From: Blautia parvula
GTDB lineage: Bacteria; Bacillota; Clostridia; Lachnospirales; Lachnospiraceae
Assembly (NCBI RefSeq): GCF_020215665.1
Contig: NZ_CP084061.1
Span: forward strand, 682,001 to 746,000
Reading direction: 5' to 3'
Length of the DNA: 64,000 nucleotides
Positions 33,703-41,888 of this stretch are shown one piece after another (the stretch's first letter is position 1; each line of letters opens with the position of its first letter). The translations under genes were made by a program, and so were the position numbers. The notes below the pieces were generated by a model, which was not told the DNA's origin, made no database searches, and saw only the letters and a list, made by a program, of their open reading frames with translations.

Positions 33703-34074
33703 ATGAAATCTTATACAATTACAGTTAATGGCGTTGCATACGATGTAACAGTGGAAGAGGGCGCAGGAAACGCAGCAGCTCCTGCGGCAGCACCGAAGGC
33801 TGCTCCCAAGGCAGCACCGAAAGCAGCTCCGGCAGCAAAACCTGCAGCATCTGCAGCAGGCGCAGTGGCAGTTACCGCATCTGTTCCGGGTAAAGTATTC
33901 AAAGTGGAAGCAAGTGTGGGACAGGCAGTAAAAGCCGGCGATAACATTGTCATCCTGGAAGCCATGAAAATGGAAATTCCGGTTGTTGCTCCGCAGGACG
34001 GTACCATTGCAAGTATTGACGTGGCAGTTGGTGATTCCGTAGAAAACGGCGATACACTGGCATCCATGAACTAG
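33703..34074 (+). CDS. Biotin carrier subunit
   Basis: 123 residues from the ATG at 33703, preferred over 33697 because CAGGAGG stands 8 nt upstream. N-terminal strand region, then an Ala/Pro/Lys linker (repeats of APKA) and a biotinyl domain with K89 in EAMKMEI, the site of biotin attachment. It shuttles CO2 between carboxyltransferase and the membrane decarboxylase. The length matches the 1.3S subunit of transcarboxylase and MmdC-type gamma subunits. No biotin ligase gene is present in the window. Confidence 0.95.
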   Translation: MKSYTITVNGVAYDVTVEEGAGNAAAPAAAPKAAPKAAPKAAPAAKPAASAAGAVAVTASVPGKVFKVEASVGQAVKAGDNIVILEAMKMEIPVVAPQDGTIASIDVAVGDSVENGDTLASMN

Positions 34075-34127
34075 AATTTGCAAGCATTTGTAAATTCCCG
34101 ACAGCTAAGAGATAAATCTTGCTGATA

Positions 34128-34160
34128 CAATAGAAAGCACACATCGAGAACTTTCTATTG
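34128..34160. other. Intercistronic stem-loop
   Basis: CAATAGAAAG (34128-34137) and CTTTCTATTG (34151-34160) are perfect 10-bp complements without a T tract. It lies between the biotin carrier and the pump genes and could be a processing or stabilising element. Confidence 0.7.
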
Positions 34161-34190
34161 TCACGAATACGAACAATGGGAGGTAATATA

Positions 34191-35348
34191 ATGTCTAACG
34201 TTACAGATACACTGTCTAACCTGCTCCACCAGACAGCGTTTTTCAATCTGACATGGGGAAATTACCTTATGATTTTAGTTGCCTTTGTTTTCCTTTTCCT
34301 GGCAATTAAAAAAGGATTTGAACCGCTTCTTCTGGTGCCGATTGCTTTCGGTATGCTGTTGGTTAATATCTATCCTGATATTATGGCACAGCCATACACG
34401 GATGCAGCAGGAATCGAGCACGCAGGTGGACTTCTTCACTATTTTTATCTGATGGATGAATGGAGTATTCTTCCGTCCCTGATCTTCATGGGTGTTGGTG
34501 CCATGACAGACTTTGGCCCGCTGATCGCAAACCCCAAGAGCTTTCTTATGGGTGCGGCAGCACAGCTGGGTATCTACATGGCGTACTTCCTGGCTATCTT
34601 CATGGGATTCAACGGAAAGGCAGCAGCAGCTATCTCCATTATCGGCGGTGCTGACGGCCCGACCTCCATCTTCCTGGCAGGTAAACTGGGGCAGACAATG
34701 CTCATGGGACCCATTGCGGTGGCGGCATATTCCTATATGTCCCTGGTTCCGATCATCCAGCCGCCGATCATGAAACTTCTCACAACAGAGAAGGAGCGCA
34801 AGATCAAAATGGAACAGCTCCGTCCGGTTTCCAAACTGGAAAAGATCCTGTTCCCGATCATCATCACCGTTGTTGTTTGTCTGATTCTTCCTACAACAGC
34901 TCCGCTGGTTGGTATGTTAATGCTTGGTAATCTGTTCCGCGAATCAGGTGTTGTAAAACAGCTGAGCGAGACAGCTTCCAATGCCCTTATGTATATTGTA
35001 GTTATCTTACTGGGAACTTCCGTAGGTGCTTCCACAAGCGCTGAGGCATTCCTGAAACTGGACACTCTGAAAATCGTCGTATTAGGTCTGGTCGCATTCG
35101 CAGTCGGTACGGCAGGCGGTGTGCTCCTCGGTAAGTTAATGTGCAAACTGTCCGGCGGCAAGATCAACCCGTTGATCGGTTCTGCCGGTGTATCTGCTGT
35201 TCCTATGGCAGCCCGTGTATCCCAGAAGGTCGGTGCTGAGGCGGACCCCACCAACTTCCTGCTGATGCATGCAATGGGCCCGAACGTTGCAGGTGTTATC
35301 GGTACTGCGGTAGCGGCCGGTACCTTCATGGCAATTTTCGGTGTTTAA
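34191..35348 (+). CDS. oadB: Sodium-pumping decarboxylase beta subunit
   Basis: 385 residues from the ATG at 34191 behind GGGAGG. An integral membrane protein with about nine to eleven hydrophobic segments, typical of OadB/MmdB/GcdB. The conserved GGADGPTSIF, containing the Asp that takes part in Na+ and proton movement, and the C-terminal NFLLMHAMGPNVAGVIG are present. Role: decarboxylate carboxybiotin and export Na+. The symbol follows the family; substrate specificity is set by the carboxyltransferases. Confidence 0.94.
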   Translation: MSNVTDTLSNLLHQTAFFNLTWGNYLMILVAFVFLFLAIKKGFEPLLLVPIAFGMLLVNIYPDIMAQPYTDAAGIEHAGGLLHYFYLMDEWSILPSLIFMGVGAMTDFGPLIANPKSFLMGAAAQLGIYMAYFLAIFMGFNGKAAAAISIIGGADGPTSIFLAGKLGQTMLMGPIAVAAYSYMSLVPIIQPPIMKLLTTEKERKIKMEQLRPVSKLEKILFPIIITVVVCLILPTTAPLVGMLMLGNLFRESGVVKQLSETASNALMYIVVILLGTSVGASTSAEAFLKLDTLKIVVLGLVAFAVGTAGGVLLGKLMCKLSGGKINPLIGSAGVSAVPMAARVSQKVGAEADPTNFLLMHAMGPNVAGVIGTAVAAGTFMAIFGV

Positions 35349-35389
35349 CAGTATGAAAACATGTTTTAAAAATTTAGGAGGAAATTAAG

Positions 35390-36802
35390 ATGGCAGAGGT
35401 AGTAAAAAAACCGATTAAGATTACTGAAACAATCTTACGTGATGCACATCAGTCCCTGATTGCGACCAGAATGTCCACAGAGCAGATGCTGCCCATCGTA
35501 GATAAACTGGATAAAGTGGGTTACCACTCCGTAGAATGCTGGGGCGGTGCCACCTTTGACGCGTCCCTTCGTTTCTTAAAAGAAGATCCGTGGGAGAGAC
35601 TGCGTAAGTTCCGTGACGGTTTCAAGAACACGAAACTGCAGATGCTGTTCCGCGGCCAGAATATTCTGGGATACCGTCCTTATGCAGATGACGTGGTAGA
35701 GTATTTCGTACAGAAATCCGTTGCAAACGGTATTGATATCATCCGTATTTTTGACTGTCTCAACGATTTAAGAAACCTGCAGACAGCCGTAAAAGCATCC
35801 AACAAGGAAAAAGGACATGCACAGGTTGCCCTGTCCTATACCCTGGGCGATGCTTATACCCTGGACTACTGGGTAGATATGGCAAAAAGAGTAGAGGATA
35901 TGGGTGCGAATTCCATCTGTATCAAGGATATGGCAGGCCTGCTTGTTCCGTACAAGGCAACTGAGCTGGTAACTGCTCTGAAAGCTGCTGTAGATATTCC
36001 GATTCAGCTTCACACACACTACACCTCAGGTGTGGCTTCCATGACCTACTTAAAAGCAGTAGAGGCAGGCGTTGACGTAATTGACACCGCTATGTCTCCT
36101 TTCGCTCTGGGAACTTCCCAGCCGGCTACAGAGGTTATGGTTGAGACCTTTAAAGGAACACCTTACGATACAGGATTTGACCAGAACCTTCTGGCGGAGA
36201 TTGCTGACTACTTCCGTCCGATCCGTGACGAAGCACTGGACAGCGGCCTGCTGAATCCCAAGAACCTGGGTGTTAACATTAAGACTCTGCTGTATCAGGT
36301 ACCGGGCGGTATGCTCTCCAACCTGACCAGCCAGTTAAAGGAACAGCACGCAGAAGACAAATTCTACGATGTTCTGGAAGAAGTGCCGAGAGTGCGTAAG
36401 GACCTGGGCGAGCCGCCTCTGGTTACACCGTCCTCACAGATCGTTGGTACACAGGCTGTATTCAACGTGATCATGGGCGAGCGCTACAAAATGGTTACAA
36501 AAGAGACAAAAGACGTTCTCAGCGGAAAATACGGTGCTACAGTAAAACCGTTCAATCCTGAAGTACAGAAGAAATGTATCGGTGACACAGAGCCGATCAC
36601 ATGCCGTCCGGCTGATTTGATCCCGGATGAGCTGGATACTTTAAGAAGTGAAATGGCACAGTGGTCCGAGCAGGAAGAGGACGTATTGTCTTATGCATTA
36701 TTCCCGCAGGTTGCTACCGAGTTCTTTAAGTACAGAGAAGCACAGGAGACGAAGGTAGATCCGAAAGCTGCGGATACAGAGAACGGGGCTTATCCTGTTT
36801 AA
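35390..36802 (+). CDS. oadA: Oxaloacetate decarboxylase alpha / pyruvate carboxylase B-type carboxyltransferase (5S-like)
   Basis: 470 residues: a TIM-barrel carboxyltransferase (ETILRDAHQSLIATRMS with metal-site residues, RGQNILGY, IKDMAGLL, HTHYTSG) and the helical conserved carboxylase domain. It stops without a biotinyl domain, so it must use the separate carrier at 33703. This makes it comparable to the 5S subunit of transcarboxylase or to short OadA proteins. It transfers CO2 between oxaloacetate/pyruvate and biotin. It is the last gene of the operon, behind AGGAGG. Having this head and the acyl-CoA head at 31466 in one operon is the notable point. Confidence 0.93.
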   Translation: MAEVVKKPIKITETILRDAHQSLIATRMSTEQMLPIVDKLDKVGYHSVECWGGATFDASLRFLKEDPWERLRKFRDGFKNTKLQMLFRGQNILGYRPYADDVVEYFVQKSVANGIDIIRIFDCLNDLRNLQTAVKASNKEKGHAQVALSYTLGDAYTLDYWVDMAKRVEDMGANSICIKDMAGLLVPYKATELVTALKAAVDIPIQLHTHYTSGVASMTYLKAVEAGVDVIDTAMSPFALGTSQPATEVMVETFKGTPYDTGFDQNLLAEIADYFRPIRDEALDSGLLNPKNLGVNIKTLLYQVPGGMLSNLTSQLKEQHAEDKFYDVLEEVPRVRKDLGEPPLVTPSSQIVGTQAVFNVIMGERYKMVTKETKDVLSGKYGATVKPFNPEVQKKCIGDTEPITCRPADLIPDELDTLRSEMAQWSEQEEDVLSYALFPQVATEFFKYREAQETKVDPKAADTENGAYPV

Positions 36803-36815
36803 TGTTCAGCATAGA

Positions 36816-36858
36816 AAGGCGAAGGTGCCGTGACTGACGGTGCCTTTGGCCTTTTTTT
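36816..36858 (+). terminator. Terminator of the decarboxylase operon
   Basis: An AAGGC-GAAGGTGCCG stem arm and its partner CGGTGCCTTTGGCCT form a hairpin with small bulges, followed by a run of seven T. Confidence 0.88.
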
Positions 36859-36969
36859 CTTTTTTTAGTGAAAAATCATCGGATTTGTGATATTATAACC
36901 CATGTATGGGCAAAAACCGCTCATAAATTACGAAATACCCTACGGGTATGTTTTGAAGAGGGGACAGAC

Positions 36970-37893
36970 ATGGGTAATGCGGAAAATTTACTCAGTAAGA
37001 TGAATAAACAGTACCAGAGCTTCAGCAAGGGGCAGAAAAAACTGGCCACATACATCAATGACAATTACGACAAGGCTGCTTTTCTGACTGCCGCCAGGCT
37101 GGGAGAGACCGTCGGGGTCAGTGAGTCTACGGTGGTGCGGTTTGCTATCCATCTGGGGTATAAAGGGTATCCGGAGTTCCAGAAGGCTTTAGAGGAGCTG
37201 GTGAGGAATAAGCTGAACTCCATACAGCGGATGGAAGTGACTTACGGCAGGGTTCCCCAGTCGGAGATCCTGGATACGGTGCTGCATTCGGATATTGATA
37301 AGATCAAGCTGACAATGGAGCATATAGACCACAGTGCCTTTGAACTGGCTGTGGAGACAATCCTCAAAGCGAAAAGTATTTATATTGTAGGGATACGAAG
37401 CTGTGCTCCACTGGCAAGCTTTCTGGGATTTTATTTTAATCTTTTGTTTGATCACGTACATCTGATGCATACGAACAGCTCCAGTGAGCTGTTTGAACAG
37501 ATGATCCATATCAGCGGGGATGATGTTATCATCGGAATCAGTTTTCCGAGGTATTCCATGCGGACTTTGAAAGCCCTGGAATTCGCCAATAACAGGAGTG
37601 CCAAGGTGATCACCCTGACAGACAGTATCCATTCTCCGATGAATCTGTATTCCTCCTGTAACCTGATCGCCAGAAGTGATATGGCTTCTATTGTGGACTC
37701 GCTGGTGGCGCCGCTGAGTGTGATCAATGCACTGGTGGTTGCGCTCTGTATGAGAAAGCAGAAGGAAGTGGTGGCAACTTTGGAGGATCTGGAGAAGATT
37801 TGGGACGAATATCAGGTTTATAATAATGACGAGATCAATATGGCTGACGGACAGGACATAGAACTGAAAAATCCGGGCGGCATGGAGGATTAG
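36970..37893 (+). CDS. RpiR-family transcriptional regulator
   Basis: 307 residues from the ATG at 36970 (GAGGGG upstream; the longer frame starts in a region without a ribosome binding site). N-terminal HTH of the RpiR type, about residues 1-75, with TAARLGETVGVSESTVVRFA as the recognition part. A SIS sugar-isomerase domain follows at about 110-260 (IYIVGIRSCAPLASFL, DDVIIGISFPRYSMRTL). SIS domains bind phosphosugars and control the HTH. The regulated genes are not evident: the next gene, 24 nt downstream, is a flavoprotein of a housekeeping cluster. Confidence 0.92.
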   Translation: MGNAENLLSKMNKQYQSFSKGQKKLATYINDNYDKAAFLTAARLGETVGVSESTVVRFAIHLGYKGYPEFQKALEELVRNKLNSIQRMEVTYGRVPQSEILDTVLHSDIDKIKLTMEHIDHSAFELAVETILKAKSIYIVGIRSCAPLASFLGFYFNLLFDHVHLMHTNSSSELFEQMIHISGDDVIIGISFPRYSMRTLKALEFANNRSAKVITLTDSIHSPMNLYSSCNLIARSDMASIVDSLVAPLSVINALVVALCMRKQKEVVATLEDLEKIWDEYQVYNNDEINMADGQDIELKNPGGMED

Positions 37894-37917
37894 ATTACGC
37901 GAATAAAGGAGCCCGCA

Positions 37918-39156
37918 ATGGCAAAAATAATCATTATCGGCGGCGGAGCTGCCGGCATGTTCACATCTGTGTTTCTGGCTGAGAAAGGTCATCAGGTGCA
38001 TGTGTTTGAAAAAAATGAAAAATTAGGCAAAAAGCTTTTTATTACCGGAAAAGGACGCTGTAATGTCACAAATGACTGTGACCCGGAGACGTTCTTTGAA
38101 TCCGTGGTATCCAATCCGAAATTTTTGTACAGCGCCTACTATGGGTATACCAGCCAGGATGTGACTGCATTTTTTTCTTCCCTGGGTGTTAAGCTGAAGA
38201 CGGAAAGGGGAAACAGGGTATTTCCCCTATCGGACCACTCCTCGGATATTATCCGGGCACTGGAGGCCAGGATGCGCGAGGCGGGTGTGAAAGTACATCT
38301 GCATGCTGAGGCGGCAGGACTTCTCCTCAAGGACGGCTGCGCTGTGGGAATCAGGCTTTCGGACGGAGCAGAGATTTTGGGAGATAAGGTGATCGTGGCA
38401 TGCGGAGGATATTCTTATCAGGCCACCGGCTCCACCGGGGACGGCTACCGCTTTGCAAAAGAGGCAGGGCATACGGTTACGGAACTGTTTCCCGCTCTGG
38501 TACCTCTGGAGGTCAGGGAGGCTTATGCAGGCCGGATGCAGGGGCTGGCGCTTAAAAATGTCCGTTTTACGGTGAAGGACGGGAAAAAGGTGCTCTATGA
38601 TGAGTTCGGGGAACTTCTTTTTACACATTTCGGCATCTCCGGACCTTTGGTGTTGACAGCCAGCTCAAAGATCGCGAAAAGGCTGAAAAAGAAAGAGCTG
38701 CAGGGATATATTGACGTAAAGGCGGCACTGTCCGAGGAACAGCTCGATGCCAGAATCCTGCGGGATTTTGAAGAGAACAGGAATCGGCAGTTTAAAAACT
38801 CCATAGGAGGTCTGTTTCCGGCTAAAATGGAGCCTGTTATGCTGGAGCTTTCCGGGATACCTCCGGAAAAGAAAGTCAATGAGATCACCAGGGAGGAGAG
38901 GCGGCATTTTGTCTCTCTGATCAAGGCACTGCCGCTGACCATAACAGGGCTGCGGGATTTTAAGGAAGCGATCATCACCCAGGGCGGTGTGAAGACCGGG
39001 GAGATTTCCCCGGGAAGCATGGAGTCAAAAAAAGTTAAGGGTCTTTATTTTATCGGAGAGGTTCTGGACCTGGATGCGGTGACAGGCGGATTCAATCTGC
39101 AGATTGCCTGGTCCACGGCATTCGCGGCGGCTTCCTCCATAAATGAGAGTATATAA
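37918..39156 (+). CDS. HI0933-type flavoprotein (BaiN-like NAD(P)/FAD oxidoreductase)
   Basis: 412 residues. FAD Rossmann loop IIIIGGGAAGMFTSVFLAEKG, the family signature KLFITGKGRCNVTN, ACGGYSYQATGSTGDGYRFA, and the C-terminal GEVLDLDAVTGGFNLQIAW. This family is widespread; one member, BaiN, acts on bile-acid intermediates in Clostridium scindens, but most, including those placed next to cmk as here, have no proven substrate. I would not infer bile-acid activity from family alone. It is followed at 21 nt by cmk, probably in one operon. Confidence 0.9.
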   Translation: MAKIIIIGGGAAGMFTSVFLAEKGHQVHVFEKNEKLGKKLFITGKGRCNVTNDCDPETFFESVVSNPKFLYSAYYGYTSQDVTAFFSSLGVKLKTERGNRVFPLSDHSSDIIRALEARMREAGVKVHLHAEAAGLLLKDGCAVGIRLSDGAEILGDKVIVACGGYSYQATGSTGDGYRFAKEAGHTVTELFPALVPLEVREAYAGRMQGLALKNVRFTVKDGKKVLYDEFGELLFTHFGISGPLVLTASSKIAKRLKKKELQGYIDVKAALSEEQLDARILRDFEENRNRQFKNSIGGLFPAKMEPVMLELSGIPPEKKVNEITREERRHFVSLIKALPLTITGLRDFKEAIITQGGVKTGEISPGSMESKKVKGLYFIGEVLDLDAVTGGFNLQIAWSTAFAAASSINESI

Positions 39157-39177
39157 ACAAAGGAGATTTAAAATAAG

Positions 39178-39846
39178 ATGGCATTTAACATTGCGATTGA
39201 CGGTCCGGCAGGTGCCGGTAAAAGCACCATAGCCAGGGCGCTTGCAAAAAGGCTTTCCTACATCTATGTGGATACAGGGGCCATGTACCGCGCTATGGCG
39301 CTTTACTTGCTGAGAGAGGGCATATCCGCAGAGGACAGCGGCAGGATAGAAGAGGCCTGTGAACGTGTGGATATCTCTATTATATATGAGGACAATGTTC
39401 AGAAGGTGCTTTTGAACGGCGAGGACGTAAGCAGCCTGATACGCAGCGAGGAGGTTGGGAATATGGCCTCCAAAAGCGCGCAGAACGGCAGAGTCCGGGA
39501 GAAGCTGGTAGAGCTGCAGAGACAGCTGGCGGCTAAGACAGATGTGGTGATGGACGGCAGAGACATCGGCACCTGTGTACTGCCCGGGGCAGATGTGAAA
39601 ATATATCTGACGGCCAGTGTCCACACGAGGGCGGTAAGGCGTTATAAAGAATATCTGGAAAAGGGTATGGAAGCGGATTTGGCTCAGATTGAAGAAGATA
39701 TCGAGAAGCGGGATCATCAGGATATGAACCGGGAGATCTCGCCGCTTAAGAAGGCAGAGGATGCGGTCCTTCTGGATTCTTCCGACATGACAATTGAGGA
39801 AGTTTTGGATGCCATGACCGCTGTCTGTGAAAAGAATAAGAGCTGA
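39178..39846 (+). CDS. cmk: Cytidylate kinase
   Basis: 222 residues. P-loop IDGPAGAGKSTIARALA, DTGAMYRA, MDGRDIGTCVLPGADVKIYL and a lid region RDHQDMNRE identify CMP/dCMP kinase. It phosphorylates CMP in the cytoplasm. Operon order flavoprotein-cmk-ispH-S1 protein is a common Firmicutes arrangement. Gap to ispH is 11 nt. Confidence 0.97.
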   Translation: MAFNIAIDGPAGAGKSTIARALAKRLSYIYVDTGAMYRAMALYLLREGISAEDSGRIEEACERVDISIIYEDNVQKVLLNGEDVSSLIRSEEVGNMASKSAQNGRVREKLVELQRQLAAKTDVVMDGRDIGTCVLPGADVKIYLTASVHTRAVRRYKEYLEKGMEADLAQIEEDIEKRDHQDMNREISPLKKAEDAVLLDSSDMTIEEVLDAMTAVCEKNKS

Positions 39847-39857
39847 AGGAGCTGGGA

Positions 39858-40709
39858 ATGGAAGTAAAAACAGCGAAAAGCGCCGGCTTCTGTTTTGGTG
39901 TGAAGCGGGCAGTGGAAAAAGCATATGAGGTTGCCGGGGAGAAAAAATCCGGTGTGTATACCTATGGGTCTATCATTCACAATGAAGAAGTGGTGGGAGA
40001 TCTGGAAAAGAGAGGTGTCTCGGTTCTGAACAGTGAAGAGGAGCTTAAGGCCCTCTCCGAAGGAACTGTTATCATCCGATCCCATGGAGTGCCGAGAAGG
40101 ATTTACGAGGTACTCAGGGAAAAAGGACTGGACTATGTGGATGTGACCTGTCCCTTTGTGCTGAAGATCCACAGGATCGTGGAGCGGGAAAGCCGTGCAG
40201 GACGTCATATTGTCATCATCGGAAATAAAGACCACCCTGAGGTGGAAGCGACACGGGGCTGGTGTGAAGGTCCTTCCACGGTCATTGAAACAAGGGAAGA
40301 GGCCGAAAAATTCCTTCTGGAAGGCCATGAAAAGGTATGTATTGTATCGCAGACGACATTTAATTACAAGAATTTTCAAGAACTAGTTGAAATTTTAGCC
40401 AAAAAGAGGTATGATAGACTTGTTTTAAATACGATTTGCAATGCAACCAATGAGCGACAGGCAGAAGCGGCAGAGATTGCAAAGACAGTAGACGCCATGA
40501 TTGTCATAGGAGGCAAACATAGTTCGAACACCCAAAAGCTGTTCGAGATATGTAAAGGCGTATGTAAAAACACATACTATATACAGACACTTGCTGACTT
40601 GGATTCTGATAGTTTTCGATCCATTCAATGTGTAGGTATTACAGCAGGGGCTTCAACCCCAAATAAAATAATTGAGGAGGTTTCAAAACATGTCAGAATT
40701 AAGTTTTGA
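39858..40709 (+). CDS. ispH: 4-hydroxy-3-methylbut-2-enyl diphosphate reductase
   Basis: 283 residues. Three cluster cysteines: C12 in SAGFCFGVKRA, the Cys in DVTCPFV and the Cys in NTICNAT; also SQTTFN and GASTPNKIIEE. Last step of the MEP isoprenoid pathway, making IPP and DMAPP on a [4Fe-4S] enzyme. The final third (from about 40370) uses more A/T-ending codons than the first two thirds. The gene overlaps the next by 20 nt, whose ribosome binding site (ATTGAGGAGG) lies inside the ispH end; that may explain part of the composition change. Confidence 0.96.
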   Translation: MEVKTAKSAGFCFGVKRAVEKAYEVAGEKKSGVYTYGSIIHNEEVVGDLEKRGVSVLNSEEELKALSEGTVIIRSHGVPRRIYEVLREKGLDYVDVTCPFVLKIHRIVERESRAGRHIVIIGNKDHPEVEATRGWCEGPSTVIETREEAEKFLLEGHEKVCIVSQTTFNYKNFQELVEILAKKRYDRLVLNTICNATNERQAEAAEIAKTVDAMIVIGGKHSSNTQKLFEICKGVCKNTYYIQTLADLDSDSFRSIQCVGITAGASTPNKIIEEVSKHVRIKF

Positions 40710-41784
40710 ACAGATGTTAGACGAATCATTTAAGACAATCAGAAATGGGGAGGTAGTCGAAGGTACTGTCATCGGTGTTAAAGAAGATGAGATTATCCTG
40801 AACATTGGCTATAAAGCAGATGGTATCATCACAAGAAACGAATATTCCAACGATTCTAATCTTGACCTGACTACAGTAGTTTCCGTAGGAGACACCATGG
40901 AGGCAAAGGTTCTGAAAGTCAACGACGGCGAAGGACAGGTTCTCTTGACATACAAGAGACTGGCAGCTGAGAAAGGCAATAAGAGACTGGAGGAAGCTTT
41001 TGAAAATAAAGAAGTCCTGACAGCAAAAGTAACACAGGTTCTGGACGGCGGTTTAAGTGTTGTCTTAGATGAGGCAAGAGTGTTCATTCCGGCAAGTCTG
41101 GTATCCGATTCTTATGAAAAAGACCTGACAAAATATCAGGATCAGGAAATTGACTTTGTGATCACAGAGTTCAACCCGAGAAGACGCCGTATCATCGGTG
41201 ACCGCAAACAGCTTCTGATGGCTAAAAAAGCTGAGATGCAGAAAGAGCTGTTCGAGAGAATCCATCCGGGTGATGTGGTTGAGGGAACAATCAAAAACGT
41301 AACAGATTTCGGTGCTTTCATTGATTTAGGCGGAGCTGACGGCCTGCTTCACATCTCTGAGATGTCCTGGGGCAGAGTGGAGAACCCGAAAAAGGTATTC
41401 AAAGCCGGTGAGCCGATCAAAGTGCTGATCAAAGATATCAACGGTGATAAGATCGCCCTGAGCCTGAAATTCGAGGATCAGAACCCATGGCTGGATGCAG
41501 CAGAAAAATACGCTGCAGGCAACATCGTGGAAGGCAGAATCGCACGTATGACAGATTTCGGTGCATTCATTGAGCTGGAGCCCGGTGTAGATGCTTTACT
41601 GCATGTATCCCAGATTTCCAGAGCACACGTGGACAAACCGTCTGATGTATTATCCGTAGGACAGATCGTTACAGCAAAAGTTGTAGACTTCAACGGAGAA
41701 GAGAAAAAGATCAGCCTGAGTATGAAAGCTCTGGAGCCGGCTTCTGAAGACAGAGAAGAAGCTGCTTACGACACAGAGGAATAA
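40690..41784 (+). CDS. rpsA: S1-domain RNA-binding protein (ribosomal protein S1 type)
   Basis: 364 residues from the ATG at 40690 (the in-frame upstream start lies before the ribosome binding site). Four S1/OB repeats, clearest at GDVVEGTIKNVTDFGAFIDL and VEGRIARMTDFGAFIELE, with HISEMSW and HVSQIS ends. Short, four-repeat S1 proteins are usual in Firmicutes and may act in translation or RNA stability; equivalence to the six-repeat E. coli S1 is not certain. Overlaps ispH by 20 nt and is followed by a strong terminator. Confidence 0.92.
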   Translation: MSELSFEQMLDESFKTIRNGEVVEGTVIGVKEDEIILNIGYKADGIITRNEYSNDSNLDLTTVVSVGDTMEAKVLKVNDGEGQVLLTYKRLAAEKGNKRLEEAFENKEVLTAKVTQVLDGGLSVVLDEARVFIPASLVSDSYEKDLTKYQDQEIDFVITEFNPRRRRIIGDRKQLLMAKKAEMQKELFERIHPGDVVEGTIKNVTDFGAFIDLGGADGLLHISEMSWGRVENPKKVFKAGEPIKVLIKDINGDKIALSLKFEDQNPWLDAAEKYAAGNIVEGRIARMTDFGAFIELEPGVDALLHVSQISRAHVDKPSDVLSVGQIVTAKVVDFNGEEKKISLSMKALEPASEDREEAAYDTEE

Positions 41785-41840
41785 GAAACAGAAATAAAAA
41801 AGGCGGGAGTGCTGTGCGCATTCTCTGCCCTGTAACATAA

Positions 41841-41887
41841 AAGGCCGGCAGCGAAGCACATTCGCTGCCGGCCTTATTTCCTTTTTT
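41841..41887. terminator. Terminator between rpsA and the YprB-like gene
   Basis: AAGGCCGGCAGCGAA (41841-41855) pairs with TTCGCTGCCGGCCTT (41861-41875), a perfect 15-bp stem, followed by ATTTCCTTTTTT on the + strand. It may also serve the convergent gene. Confidence 0.9.
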
Positions 41888-41888
41888 A

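Noticed and set aside
34128-34160. Stem-loop as a terminator
   Set aside because: No T tract, and the operon continues with the pump gene.
37918-39156. Bile-acid metabolism enzyme
   Set aside because: BaiN resemblance is family-wide; no other bai gene is nearby and the neighbours are housekeeping genes.
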